Of a stretch of 64,000 bases of DNA, positions 8,274-16,848 are shown piece by piece; within the stretch, counting starts at the first letter, position 1, and every line of letters starts with the position of its first letter. The translations under genes were made by a program, and so were the position numbers. Origin of the DNA: an uncultured Ruminococcus sp. (GTDB lineage: Bacteria; Bacillota; Clostridia; Oscillospirales; Acutalibacteraceae); assembly GCA_934476515.1 (NCBI GenBank), contig CAKSNZ010000002.1, positions 124,001-188,000 on the forward strand, read 5' to 3'. The notes beneath the pieces were generated by a model. It had not been told where the DNA came from. It did no database searches and saw only the letters and a list, made by a program, of their open reading frames with translations.

Positions 8274-9065
8274 ATGGAAAATATTCTAAAAGAATTTGAT
8301 AGTTCAGATTTAGCATGGTCAATTTTTGATTTAATGTATAAAGACAATATAATAACTTTTAATAAAGAAGATAGTAATAAAAATAAACGTCCTTGTTGTA
8401 TATCAAAGTTTAAATATAAAGGTAAAGAGACTGATGAGGAATTAAATTTTAGTGGTGATACAGATTTTAATTTTAAAAAAGGTTTTGCTCATTCTAGGCT
8501 TGAAACATATAGAAATTATATAGACAAGATTTATCTTGATGATAAGAATAAGGAAGATAAATATAAGAAGATGTATTTGCAAAACTTAAATGTTTTGACT
8601 GAATTAACTCATTCGATTTTAAATATTTCTATTATGCCACAAGCAGGAAATCTTCAAGCATTTAAACAAGGAATTGGGAATGATAGACTAGATACTTTTA
8701 TTTGGGCAATAAATGAATATTATTGTAATGGTATCGAACTATTATTTAATTATTCCACCTTTTATAATGTGAAATATTTAAAAAGCTATTTCGAGTTATT
8801 TAGCAATGTATATGAATATTGCAGAGTAATATATCATATAGATGAAGGGTTAGTGGACGATTTGATTGATTTAGGCAAGCAATCGTTAAATTCACCAGAA
8901 AAAGTAATTAAATTTATGAATCTTGCAATCAGATTCTTTAACCAAAAAGCAAATTATTTGTCAACTCAACTAACTAATATTAAAAATGAAGAATTAAAAA
9001 AGAAGATTGAAAATAACTTAAGTACATGCGAAAGCACATTAGATAGATTATTTTCAAGTAATTAA
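8274..9065 (+). CDS. Unknown 263-aa accessory protein in the packaging operon
   Basis: The gene is more AT-rich than its neighbours, has its own 150-bp upstream region (TATAAT at 8233-8238) and is closed by a strong terminator, so it behaves as an independent cassette between the methyltransferase and TerL. The protein is soluble and mainly helical, with a central LTHSILNISIMPQAGNL segment, followed by NDRLDTF, and a coiled-coil end. I recall similar segments in unclassified Firmicutes proteins but cannot name a family. A phage-borne defence or lysogenic-conversion role is possible but unproven. Confidence 0.7.
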   Translation: MENILKEFDSSDLAWSIFDLMYKDNIITFNKEDSNKNKRPCCISKFKYKGKETDEELNFSGDTDFNFKKGFAHSRLETYRNYIDKIYLDDKNKEDKYKKMYLQNLNVLTELTHSILNISIMPQAGNLQAFKQGIGNDRLDTFIWAINEYYCNGIELLFNYSTFYNVKYLKSYFELFSNVYEYCRVIYHIDEGLVDDLIDLGKQSLNSPEKVIKFMNLAIRFFNQKANYLSTQLTNIKNEELKKKIENNLSTCESTLDRLFSSN

Positions 9066-9093
9066 GCATCGATTTATTAATCGGTGCTTTTTC
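9066..9093 (+). terminator. Terminator of the 263-aa cassette
   Basis: A 9-bp stem (GCATCGATT / AATCGGTGC, one G-T pair) with a TATT loop and TTTTTC tail begins at the stop codon of the accessory gene. It separates the cassette from terL. Confidence 0.8.
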
Positions 9094-9116
9094 TTTATCC
9101 TTTTGGAGGTGATTAA

Positions 9117-10718
9117 TTGAGAAAGCTAAAGAACTACAAGCCAACAAAATTTATGGCTAAGGGCTCATACTATGATAAAGAAAGTGCAGACTATGCAGTT
9201 GCCTTTATTGAAAGCCTTTGTCACACAAAAGGTACTTGGGCAGGTAAACCCTTTGACTTAATTGATTGGCAAGAGAAAATCATTAGAGATATTTTTGGAA
9301 CATTAAAGCCTAATGGTTATCGTCAATTTAATACAGCCTACATTGAAATACCTAAAAAGCAAGGAAAATCAGAACTGGCAGCAGGTGTTGCATTACTCCT
9401 TCTTTGTGGTGACGGTGAAGAAAGAGCTGAGGTGTATGGTTGTGCTGCTGATAGAAACCAAGCAAAGATTGTATTTGATGTTGCAGTTGATATGGTTAGG
9501 TTCTGTCCGGCACTTTCAAAAAGAGTTAAAATTCTTGAGTCGCAAAAGAAACTGATTTACAAACCTACAAATAGCTTTTATCAGGTCCTTTCTGCTGATG
9601 TAGCAAACAAGCATGGGTTCAATACTCATGGAGTAATCTTTGATGAACTTCATACACAACCCAATAGAAAACTGTATGATGTTATGACTCAAGGCTCAGG
9701 TGACGCAAGAATGCAACCTCTTTATTTCCTAATTACAACAGCCGGTAATGATACAAATTCTATCTGCTATGAAATACACCAAAAGGCACTTGATATTGAT
9801 AAGGGTAGAAAGATTGACCCAACTTTTTATTCGGTGATATATGGTGTTGATGAAGGTGATGATTGGACTAGTCCTAAGGTGTGGAAAAAGGCTAACCCTT
9901 CACTTGGAATAACTGTTGGTATTGATAAGGTAAAAAGTGCTTGTGAGTCAGCAAAGCAAAACCCTGCTGAAGAAAATGCCTTTAGACAGCTTAGACTTAA
10001 TCAATGGGTTAAGCAAAGTGTTAGGTGGATGCCTATGGATAAGTGGGATATGTGTGGGTACAAAATCAATGAAGATGAGCTGTATGGCAGAGTTTGTTAT
10101 GGTGGCCTTGACCTATCAAGTACCACAGATATGACAGCATTTGTACTTGTATTTCCACCACTTGATGAGGATGACAAGTACATCATACTTCCATACTTTT
10201 GGTTACCGGAAGATACACTTGCAGTTAGAGTAAGGAGAGATCATGTACCATATGATATATGGGAAAAGGAAGGCTATGTAAAGACAACTGAGGGTAATGT
10301 TATACACTATGGATATATTGAAAGGTTCATAGAAAAGCTTGGTGAGAAGTTCAATATTAGAGAGATTGCCTTTGATAGATGGGGTGCTGTACAAATGGTT
10401 CAAAACCTAGAAAATATGGGCTTTACAGTTGTACCCTTTGGTCAAGGCTTTAAGGATATGTCACCACCAACAAAGGAGCTTATGAAGCTAACCCTTGAGC
10501 AGAGAATAGCACATGGCAATCACCCTGTTCTTCGTTGGAATATGGATAACATATATGTTAGAACAGACCCGGCAGGAAACATAAAGGCAGATAAAGAAAA
10601 ATCCACAGAGAAGATTGACGGTGCAATAGCCACAATTATGGCACTTGACCGAGCAATTCGCTGTGGAAATGATAACGGTGCATCAGTTTATGATGATAGA
10701 GGGTTGTTGTTTATTTAG
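9117..10718 (+). CDS. terL: Phage terminase large subunit (HK97 type)
   Basis: A 533-residue packaging motor. The ATPase domain has Walker A PKKQGKSE near residue 79 and Walker B VIFDELH near 172. The C-terminal RNase H-like nuclease carries GGLDLSSTTD near 331, FDRWGA, and DGAIATIMAL near the end. Translation most likely starts at TTG 9117 behind GGAGGTGATTAA. It is the anchor gene of the packaging module, but it is isolated from the portal gene by 1.5 kb of antisense cassettes. Confidence 0.95.
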   Translation: MRKLKNYKPTKFMAKGSYYDKESADYAVAFIESLCHTKGTWAGKPFDLIDWQEKIIRDIFGTLKPNGYRQFNTAYIEIPKKQGKSELAAGVALLLLCGDGEERAEVYGCAADRNQAKIVFDVAVDMVRFCPALSKRVKILESQKKLIYKPTNSFYQVLSADVANKHGFNTHGVIFDELHTQPNRKLYDVMTQGSGDARMQPLYFLITTAGNDTNSICYEIHQKALDIDKGRKIDPTFYSVIYGVDEGDDWTSPKVWKKANPSLGITVGIDKVKSACESAKQNPAEENAFRQLRLNQWVKQSVRWMPMDKWDMCGYKINEDELYGRVCYGGLDLSSTTDMTAFVLVFPPLDEDDKYIILPYFWLPEDTLAVRVRRDHVPYDIWEKEGYVKTTEGNVIHYGYIERFIEKLGEKFNIREIAFDRWGAVQMVQNLENMGFTVVPFGQGFKDMSPPTKELMKLTLEQRIAHGNHPVLRWNMDNIYVRTDPAGNIKADKEKSTEKIDGAIATIMALDRAIRCGNDNGASVYDDRGLLFI

Positions 10719-10728
10719 ATTGATAATT

Positions 10729-11304
10729 TTAATTAATTAATCTATACTCTTCAAATTGAGTTCTTTTATTGTATCTAAAAAAGTGTGATTGGGTAATAAT
10801 AAATATATTATCAAATGGGCTGTCGTTTAATATATTATCTTTACTAAAAAATTGTTCTAAGTTCTGTTTCTCGATTAGAGAACCATCAAATGAAAGTATA
10901 CATAAATCAATGCTATTAAATCTTTCTGGATTATGTTTCTTAGACTTTTTAATTTTATTACTGATTGCCTTTTTTATGCAACCTAGTGATTCATCTAATG
11001 TACCACCATGACACATAAAAATTTCTTTTGTCTTTTCATCGATTACTGCATTCTCAACCTTTTTTATATTTGCTTTATTTTTTTTAGATACAGCACTTTC
11101 ATATTTACAAGCTTCTACTAAATTTTTTGGAATACATATTGTAACCTCTAATGCTTTTTTATTATCTAATGAAATAAAGTCAAAGTTATTTGTATTATTA
11201 GGAGAATAGTAATTATTGTAACTTTCATCAAAGTAATCAGCGATTATTTTTATAGCACTTGGCTCAATATAATTTTTATCAAAATTAAGTTCCAAAATTA
11301 TCAC
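10729..11304 (-). CDS. Unknown 191-aa antisense accessory protein, possibly nuclease-like
   Basis: A lysine- and asparagine-rich protein on the strand opposite to the phage operon, so not part of the late transcript. The segment FDFISLDNKKALEVTICIP (an aspartate followed by E-x-T after a beta strand) resembles, weakly, a PD-(D/E)XK nuclease core. It contains CHGGTLDESLG and a basic stretch KKAISNKIKKSKKHNPER. The start follows GAGGTGATAATTTTGG, so the exact initiation codon is uncertain. No family is recognised; it looks like a phage cargo gene. Confidence 0.65.
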   Translation of the reverse strand: MIILELNFDKNYIEPSAIKIIADYFDESYNNYYSPNNTNNFDFISLDNKKALEVTICIPKNLVEACKYESAVSKKNKANIKKVENAVIDEKTKEIFMCHGGTLDESLGCIKKAISNKIKKSKKHNPERFNSIDLCILSFDGSLIEKQNLEQFFSKDNILNDSPFDNIFIITQSHFFRYNKRTQFEEYRLIN

Positions 11305-11455
11305 CTCGTATTTATTATATCATTCTTTTATATAAAGAAACAAGCCATCTAAAAAGATGAATTGCTATTATAGATTAAAGTAATTTCCTTAACATATTAA
11401 TTATTCCATTCAAATAACCTATAAATTAAGGGAAAGACTATAAAATCAATCCAAA

Positions 11456-11487
11456 GTATCTGTTAATTAACAGGTACTTTTCTTTTA
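11456..11487 (+). terminator. Terminator between terL and portal
   Basis: A 10-bp stem AGTATCTGTT / AACAGGTACT (one G-T pair), loop AATT and TTTTCTTTT tail, read on the plus strand. The flanking 11305-11539 interval has no gene I can support. This hairpin should stop plus-strand transcripts leaving terL, so the portal operon must be antiterminated or have its own promoter. Confidence 0.65.
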
Positions 11488-11499
11488 GTCAAAATAAAA

Positions 11500-11531
11500 A
11501 CGGAGCCTTTGCATATACAAAAACTCCGTTA
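11500..11531 (-). terminator. Terminator of the RelBE-type operon
   Basis: On the minus strand a 7-bp stem AACGGAG / CTCCGTT with a larger loop is followed by a TTTTTA tail. It lies 9 bp behind the toxin stop codon and would end the toxin-antitoxin transcript. Confidence 0.6.
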
Positions 11532-11539
11532 AGTTAAAT

Positions 11540-11869
11540 TTATTCTTTTGAACTAATCATATTTTCTATGTTACGACCACCATATATTATACGGACAATG
11601 GTAACAGTATTTTTTTCGTTGTCAACTAGATAAAATACAATAAAATTATCTATTGATAGTTGGTGCATCTTCAATGAATGCCAAGGTTCCCAATCAACTA
11701 AAATATATCTTGAGGGCATAAATTCTAAAGAACGAATACCATTTCGTATTTTGTTGATTTGATTTTCAGCATTTTCTGTTTGTAGAAGTTTATTTGAAAT
11801 GTAGGAATAAATTTCTCGCAAATCATTTAGTGCATCTTGTGAGTAATGAATTATATAATCTTCTGTCAT
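11540..11869 (-). CDS. RelE/ParE-family toxin
   Basis: A 109-residue toxin with the family layout: IHYSQDALNDLREIYSYIS helices, RNGIRSLEFMPSRY, then the strand-rich end FIVFYLVDNEKNTVTIVRIIYGGRNI. RelE/ParE toxins cleave ribosome-bound mRNA or poison gyrase; which applies cannot be told. It overlaps the antitoxin stop by 4 bp (ATGA). The pair lies antisense inside the phage late region and could stabilise the prophage or exclude other phages. Confidence 0.88.
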   Translation of the reverse strand: MTEDYIIHYSQDALNDLREIYSYISNKLLQTENAENQINKIRNGIRSLEFMPSRYILVDWEPWHSLKMHQLSIDNFIVFYLVDNEKNTVTIVRIIYGGRNIENMISSKE

Positions 11870-12171
11870 ATGCCAAATTCCTTTGCAAGTGCCTCATCAA
11901 CTTCATTTGCAGAATACACCTTTCCTGCTTTGATAGAGTCCATACCCTTTTGAAGCTCGGTATCTATCTGTTCTTTACTCATTGAACCTAAGGCTAAAGG
12001 CTTTTCAGTAGGAAGTCGCAAATCAAATGGTATTCCATTTTTTAATATAATCTGACTATAAAGCATTTGAATTGCACTTGACGGAGAAATTCCCAGCTTA
12101 GATAAAATCTCCTCTGCATTTGTTTTCAAGTCAGTATCTATTCTTGCATATACGGCTGATGTATTTGCCAT
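11866..12171 (-). CDS. RelB/DinJ-family antitoxin
   Basis: A 101-residue antitoxin. The ribbon-helix-helix N-terminus (SAVYARIDTDLKTNAEEILSKLG, quoted in parts: VYARIDTDLK, then ISPSSAIQMLYSQI) would bind the operator, and the C-terminal part would wrap the toxin. It starts behind AAAGGAGGCGATACT. A perfect palindrome overlaps its promoter, consistent with autorepression. Confidence 0.9.
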   Translation of the reverse strand: MANTSAVYARIDTDLKTNAEEILSKLGISPSSAIQMLYSQIILKNGIPFDLRLPTEKPLALGSMSKEQIDTELQKGMDSIKAGKVYSANEVDEALAKEFGI

Positions 12172-12191
12172 AGTATCGCCTCCTTTACTTT

Positions 12192-12222
12192 ATTATACTC
12201 TCATTTACTTGCAAATGCAAGT
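12192..12222 (-). promoter_or_regulatory. Toxin-antitoxin promoter with palindromic operator
   Basis: On the minus strand TTGCAT (12215-12220) and TATAAT (12192-12197) are separated by 17 bp. The perfect 16-bp palindrome ACTTGCAAATGCAAGT (12207-12222) covers the -35 box and a further TTGCAA half-site follows. This is the expected layout for RelB autorepression. Confidence 0.7.
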
Positions 12223-12277
12223 ATTTGCAATATATTATAAATAAAATTTTATTATTTATTGAAAGGACTTGTTATTT

Positions 12278-13600
12278 ATGAAACTTTTAAGTGGGTTATT
12301 CCGTTCAAGGGACAAACCAAGAAACTCCACATCGGGAAGTAGCTACAGATTTTTCTATGGTCAAAGTAGCTCAGGAAAATGTGTAACTGAACGAAGTGCA
12401 ATGCAAATGACTGCTGTTTATGCTTGTGTGAGAATTTTGTCTGAGGCAGTAGCAGGGTTACCACTTCATTTATACAAATGGGGTGACTCAGGTAGTAAGG
12501 AAAAAGCAGTTGACCACCCACTGTATTTTCTTTTGCACGATGAACCAAATAAGGAAATGACTTCCTTTATCTTTAGAGAAACATTGATGACTCATTTGCT
12601 TTTGTGGGGTAACGCATATGCACAAATAATAAGAAATGGCAAGGGTGAAGTAACTGCCCTTTATCCTTTAATGCCCAATAGAATGACAGTTGATAGAGAT
12701 AAAAATGGTGAGCTTTTCTATCAATATACACTTAGCTCTGATGATGTTAGGTCAATGAAGGGTGCTAGTGTAAGGCTAAGTCCATATGAGGTTCTACATA
12801 TTCCGGGATTAGGTTTTGACGGCCTTGTGGGTTATTCACCTATTGCTATGGCTAAGAATGCTATTGGACTTGCAATTTCTGCTGAGGAATATGGTAGTAA
12901 GTTTTATGCTAATGGTGCATCTCCAAGTGGTGTTCTTGAACATCCGGGTACACTAAAGGACCCGTCAAAGGTAAGGGACTCTTGGAACTCTGCCTTTGGT
13001 GGCAGTGCTAATAGTCATAAGATTGCAGTGCTTGAAGAAGGGCTAAAATATACACCAATATCAATTTCACCTAATGAGGCACAGTTCCTCGAAACAAGAA
13101 AATTTCAGATTAATGAGATAGCTAGAATTTTCAGAGTACCACCACATATGGTTGGTGACCTTGAAAAGTCTAGCTTTTCTAATATAGAGCAACAGTCACT
13201 GGAGTTTGTCAAATATACTCTTGAACCTTGGATTATTAGATGGGAACAGTCAATTTGTCGCTCACTGCTTAATCAAGAGGAAAAGGGTAATTACTTTGTA
13301 AAGTTCAATGTTGATGGACTTTTAAGAGGTGACTATCAAAGTAGAATGAACGGCTATGCAACTGCAAGACAGAATGGTTGGTTGTCTGCAAATGATATTA
13401 GAGAGCTTGAGAACCTAGACCTTATTCCTGATGAAGAAGGTGGTAACTTGTATCTGGTAAATGGCAGTATGACTAAGCTTAAGGACGCAGGTGCTTTTGC
13501 TAATACAGAAGAAACAAAGGAGGAAAAGGATGAAGAAGTTTTGGAAGTGGAAGAATCAAGTGGAACAAACAGAACCCTTAGAAAGAGTACTAGAACTTAA
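12278..13600 (+). CDS. Phage portal protein (HK97 type)
   Basis: A 440-residue portal that forms the dodecameric DNA gate of the head. Family segments are visible: AVYACVRILSEAVAGLPLHLY, quoted in part as ACVRILSEAVAGLP; IPGLGFDGLVGYSPI; FYANGASPSGVLEHPG; and FRVPPHMVGDLEKSSFSNIE. The ATG at 12278 is used because AAAGGA lies 10 bp ahead; an in-frame TTG at 12269 is too close. The C-terminal acidic tail overlaps the protease gene by 71 bp. Confidence 0.95.
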   Translation: MKLLSGLFRSRDKPRNSTSGSSYRFFYGQSSSGKCVTERSAMQMTAVYACVRILSEAVAGLPLHLYKWGDSGSKEKAVDHPLYFLLHDEPNKEMTSFIFRETLMTHLLLWGNAYAQIIRNGKGEVTALYPLMPNRMTVDRDKNGELFYQYTLSSDDVRSMKGASVRLSPYEVLHIPGLGFDGLVGYSPIAMAKNAIGLAISAEEYGSKFYANGASPSGVLEHPGTLKDPSKVRDSWNSAFGGSANSHKIAVLEEGLKYTPISISPNEAQFLETRKFQINEIARIFRVPPHMVGDLEKSSFSNIEQQSLEFVKYTLEPWIIRWEQSICRSLLNQEEKGNYFVKFNVDGLLRGDYQSRMNGYATARQNGWLSANDIRELENLDLIPDEEGGNLYLVNGSMTKLKDAGAFANTEETKEEKDEEVLEVEESSGTNRTLRKSTRT

Positions 13601-13850
13601 TGGCACTATTGCTGAGGAAAGTTGGTTTGATGATGATGTAACTCCACAGATGTTTAAGGATGAGCTGTTTTCCGGTAATGGTCCGGTTACAGTATGGCTT
13701 AATTCCCCTGGTGGGGATTGTATTGCAGCAAGTCAGATTTACGCAATGCTGATGGATTATCCACATAATGTAACAGTGAAGATTGATGGGATTGCAGCAA
13801 GTGCAGGTTCAGTTATTGCTATGGCAGGTACTAAGGTACTAAGGTACTAA
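13530..13850 (+). pseudogene. ClpP-like prohead protease, N-terminal half (frameshifted)
   Basis: These 106 codons encode the first half of a ClpP-like head maturation protease: LELNGTIAEESWFDDDVTP, VWLNSPGGDCIAASQIY and the nucleophile region GIAASAGSVIAMAG. The frame ends early at MAGTKVLRY-stop because of an extra 8-bp repeat unit. Removing one unit restores KVLMSPTALVMIHNP and joins the following frame. The start at 13530 has GGAGG 6 bp before it. The serine is here but the histidine is in the next fragment, so it should be inactive unless the halves assemble or some ribosomes shift frame. Confidence 0.88.
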
Positions 13851-13851
13851 T
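13828..13851 (+). repeat. Three copies of an 8-bp repeat causing the protease frameshift
   Basis: GGTACTAA occurs three times in tandem (13828-13835, 13836-13843, 13844-13851). The uninterrupted protease frame needs two copies, giving codons for G-T-K-V-L-M. The third copy shifts the frame and creates TAA. Gain or loss by slippage is the simplest cause. Confidence 0.85.
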
Positions 13852-14239
13852 GTCACCTACTGCTTTAGTGATGATACATAACCCTGCTACTACTGCCTTT
13901 GGTGACCATAAGGATATGAGTAAAGCAATAGATATGCTTGATGAGGTTAAGGAAAGTATTATCAATGCTTATGAGATCCGTACAGGCCTGTCACATACAC
14001 AATTATCACATATGATGGATGAGGAAACCTGGATGAATGCTAAGAAGGCTATTGAGCTTGGCTTTGCTGACGGTTTGCTTGAGGATAACAAAAATACAGA
14101 GGATGATGAGGGATATATGTTCTCTGCCAGTGCAGTGGAAAGAACCCTTATTAACAAAATTAATCGGAAGAACCCAATTAATAATATGGGTAGAAATGTA
14201 GATAAATTAAAATCACAGCTTTACAAAAAGCTACTTTAA
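13850..14239 (+). pseudogene. ClpP-like prohead protease, C-terminal half
   Basis: This 129-codon frame continues the protease: MSPTALVMIHNPAT contains the catalytic histidine, followed by the HKDMSKAIDMLDEVKESIINAY helix (quoted in part: MLDEVKESIINAY) and DEETWMNAKKAIELGFADG. Its ATG overlaps the stop of the first half (TAATG), so reinitiation by the same ribosome is possible and could yield a split protease. A basic tail ends close to the capsid gene. Confidence 0.85.
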
Positions 14240-14252
14240 AGGAGATGTTTTT

Positions 14253-15437
14253 ATGAATATTACAGAATTAAGAGAAAAAAGAGCAAAGCTATGGAATACT
14301 ATGGAGGGTTTCCTTGATACACATAGAACCGGTATGGGTGTTCTAAAGGCTGAGGATGATGCTACATATTCAAATATGGAAAGTGAACTTGATAGCTTAA
14401 CTAACGAAATTCATAGAATGGAACGCAGAGAGGTTCATGAAAAGGAACTTGCTAAGAATGTTAATACACCTATTGTTACTGCACCGGAGCATGGTACAAA
14501 TACTAGAAAGAAAGGTAGAGCAAGTGATGAGTACAGAGAGGACTTCTTAAACCACTTAAGAGGTAGAACTCCTATTCATAATGTGCTTTCAGAGGGTACT
14601 GACGCTGATGGTGGTTTCCTTGTTCCTACTGAGTTTGAAACAAGTATCGTTACTGCACTTGAAGAAGAAAATGTTATTAGAAGTCTAGCAAAGGTAATTA
14701 CAACAGAGCATGAAAGAAAAATTCCTATTGCTACCGGACATTCAACTGCACAGTGGACAAGTGAAAATTCAGCATATCAAGAGAGCAACCCTACCTTCGG
14801 TCAGAAACAGCTTGATGCCTTTAAGCTAACTGACCTTTGTAGAGTAAGTACAGAGCTACTGCAGGACTCATCATTTGATATTGAAGAATACCTAATGAAT
14901 GAATTTGCCAGAGCATTTGGTATTGCTGAGGAAGAAGCCTTTTGTGTTGGTACAGGTACAAATCAGCCTACCGGTATCTTTACTGCAAAGGGTGGTGAAG
15001 TTGGTGTAACCTCAGCTAGTGGCACTGCTATTACTGCTGACGAGGTGATTAACCTTGTATATTCTCTAAAGTCACCATACAGAAGAAATGCAAAGTTCCT
15101 TATGAATGACTCTACTGTGTCACTACTTCGTAAGCTGAAGGATAACAACGGTGCGTATTTGTGGCAACCATCAGTACAAGCAGGTGAACCTGATAAGCTA
15201 CTGGGCTATGACCTATACACAACTCCATATGCTCCTACTGTTGGAACTTCAACCTTGCCTATTGCCTTTGGTGACTTTAGTAACTATTGGATTGGTGACA
15301 GAGGTGCAAGAACAGTTCAAAGACTAAATGAACTTTATGCTACAAATGGTCAGGTAGGCTATGTATCTACTGAAAGAGTTGACGGTAAGGTTATCCTTTC
15401 TGAGGGCATTAAGCTACTTCAGATGAAGAAGTCTTGA
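14253..15437 (+). CDS. Major capsid protein (HK97 fold)
   Basis: A 394-residue HK97-type capsid precursor. The first about 110 residues form a coiled-coil scaffold-like delta domain (EHREVHEKE-type helices) that the prohead protease would remove. The shell domain then begins with SEGTDADGGFLVPTEF, continues with WTSENSAYQESNPTFGQ and EAFCVGTGTNQPTGIF, and ends with the strand-rich RTVQRLNELYATNGQVGYV. A GGAGATG site precedes it. If the protease is inactive, capsid maturation should fail. Confidence 0.95.
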   Translation: MNITELREKRAKLWNTMEGFLDTHRTGMGVLKAEDDATYSNMESELDSLTNEIHRMERREVHEKELAKNVNTPIVTAPEHGTNTRKKGRASDEYREDFLNHLRGRTPIHNVLSEGTDADGGFLVPTEFETSIVTALEEENVIRSLAKVITTEHERKIPIATGHSTAQWTSENSAYQESNPTFGQKQLDAFKLTDLCRVSTELLQDSSFDIEEYLMNEFARAFGIAEEEAFCVGTGTNQPTGIFTAKGGEVGVTSASGTAITADEVINLVYSLKSPYRRNAKFLMNDSTVSLLRKLKDNNGAYLWQPSVQAGEPDKLLGYDLYTTPYAPTVGTSTLPIAFGDFSNYWIGDRGARTVQRLNELYATNGQVGYVSTERVDGKVILSEGIKLLQMKKS

Positions 15438-15439
15438 TT

Positions 15440-15751
15440 ATGGATGAGCTACTAGAAAAGGTTAAGAAAAATCTAATACTAACCCATAATGAGGATGACA
15501 CCCTTTTAAAACAGTATATTAATGCCTCTATCTCATATGCTGAAAGCTATCAGCATATTGAGGAGGGCTACTATACAGAACATAAAATGCCACCTACAAC
15601 AGAACAGGCTGTAATTATGCTAAGTAGCCATTTCTATGAAAGTAGAGATGGCTCTACCGGTGGCTTCTTTGGGGATAATGTACAAGCAGGTGCTCAGGTG
15701 TGGAATACAGTAAATCTACTTTTAAGACTAGATAGAAGGTGGTTAGTATGA
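15440..15751 (+). CDS. Head-tail connector (gp6-like)
   Basis: A 103-residue helical protein of the HK97 gp6 connector type: LLEKVKKNL, DDTLLKQYINASISYAESY and EQAVIMLSSHFYESRDG. It would form the ring below the portal. The ATG at 15440 is chosen; TTG 15434 is also possible. It overlaps the next gene start. Confidence 0.82.
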   Translation: MDELLEKVKKNLILTHNEDDTLLKQYINASISYAESYQHIEEGYYTEHKMPPTTEQAVIMLSSHFYESRDGSTGGFFGDNVQAGAQVWNTVNLLLRLDRRWLV

Positions 15752-16083
15752 GCTTTGGTAAAATGAATGGCCTTGCTTTAATCAAAAGACACTACAAAGA
15801 AAAAGACAGTGACGGTTTCAAAAATGATACAGATTTTGTACTTGCAAGTATTCACTGCTATCGTGAAGGTAGGCATGGTTCTAAGAAATGGGTGAATCTA
15901 GCTTCCTTTACTGACGCAACAGATTTGTTTAGATTTCGTGCAATACCTAATTTAAAGGTTACCACAGACTATGTGCTTGAATATGAGGGTGAAGTTTTCA
16001 AGATACTTTCAGTGGAAAATGTTAAGGGTAAAGGTATGTATGTGGAGGTCCTTGCTAAAAAGGTGGAGAGTGCTGTTGGCTAA
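15748..16083 (+). CDS. Head-tail adaptor / head closure protein
   Basis: A 111-residue beta-rich protein of the phage head-tail joining family. Its W-V-N-L-A-S-F stretch, FRFRAIPNLKVTTDYVLEY and VFKILSVENVKGKGMYVEV strands match the usual pattern. It starts at ATG 15748 behind GAAGGTGG and overlaps both neighbours by a few bases. Confidence 0.78.
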   Translation: MSFGKMNGLALIKRHYKEKDSDGFKNDTDFVLASIHCYREGRHGSKKWVNLASFTDATDLFRFRAIPNLKVTTDYVLEYEGEVFKILSVENVKGKGMYVEVLAKKVESAVG

Positions 16084-16507
16084 GGTACAAATGCTTTTAC
16101 CGGAAAACTTCCTTAAAAGTATATCTTCCCTTGAAAAGAATACTGATGACATTACTGAAAAGGTACTTAATGAGGGTGCAAAGGTGGTACTGAAATATTT
16201 TAAGGAAAACCTACATAGTGTCATTGGTAAAGATTTAAAGTACAAATCAAGGTCAACGGGTAAGCTGGAAAGCTCCCTTGGTATCTCAAAGCCTTTACTT
16301 GATAAAAACGGAAACTTCAATATTAAGATTGGCTTTGCTGAACCAAGGGACGGTAACTTAAGCAATAGTAAAATTGCAACTATCATTGAATATGGGAAAA
16401 GTGGTCAGCCACCTAAACCATTTTTGAAACCAACTAAAAGAAAATCAAAAAAGCCTACAACAGAGGCAATGATTAGAAGATTTAATGAGGAGGTAGAAAA
16501 GCTATGA
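16076..16507 (+). CDS. HK97 gp10-family tail completion protein
   Basis: A 143-residue protein that begins at TTG 16076, giving MAKVQMLLPENFLKSIS, the characteristic start of the gp10 family. GGTGGAG lies 8 bp upstream. Upstream in-frame ATGs fall inside the previous gene and are ignored. Later segments (EGAKVVLKYFKENLHSVIG and IIEYGKSGQPPKPFLKP) also match. It would seal the head-tail joint. Confidence 0.87.
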   Translation: MAKVQMLLPENFLKSISSLEKNTDDITEKVLNEGAKVVLKYFKENLHSVIGKDLKYKSRSTGKLESSLGISKPLLDKNGNFNIKIGFAEPRDGNLSNSKIATIIEYGKSGQPPKPFLKPTKRKSKKPTTEAMIRRFNEEVEKL

Positions 16508-16848
16508 GCATGTTAAGTGACTTAATTAATACACTTAAGCCATTAAATGTACCTATTGAAACAGGTGTGTTTACTGACAAAGCTCCTAATGAATATATTG
16601 TATTAACTCCTATTGATGAATACTTTTTACTTTTTGGAGATAACGCACCATTAGTAGATATTAGTAGTGTACGAATATCTCTATACACAAAGGGTAATTA
16701 CCTATCATTAAAGAACAGTATTGTAAAGGCTTTAATAAATGACGGATATACATTAACAAACCGTCAGTATATTGGATATGAAACAGAAACTATGTATCAC
16801 CACTACAATATAGATGTGGAAAATTATTATGAAACGGAGGAATATTAA
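16504..16848 (+). CDS. Tail terminator-like minor tail protein
   Basis: A 114-residue protein located exactly where the tail terminator gene is expected, between the gp10-like gene and the major tail protein, overlapping both by one to four bases. It has NVPIETGVFTDKAPNEYIVL and VRISLYTKGNYLSLKNSIV. Assignment rests on position, length and the general fold pattern. Confidence 0.72.
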   Translation: MSMLSDLINTLKPLNVPIETGVFTDKAPNEYIVLTPIDEYFLLFGDNAPLVDISSVRISLYTKGNYLSLKNSIVKALINDGYTLTNRQYIGYETETMYHHYNIDVENYYETEEY

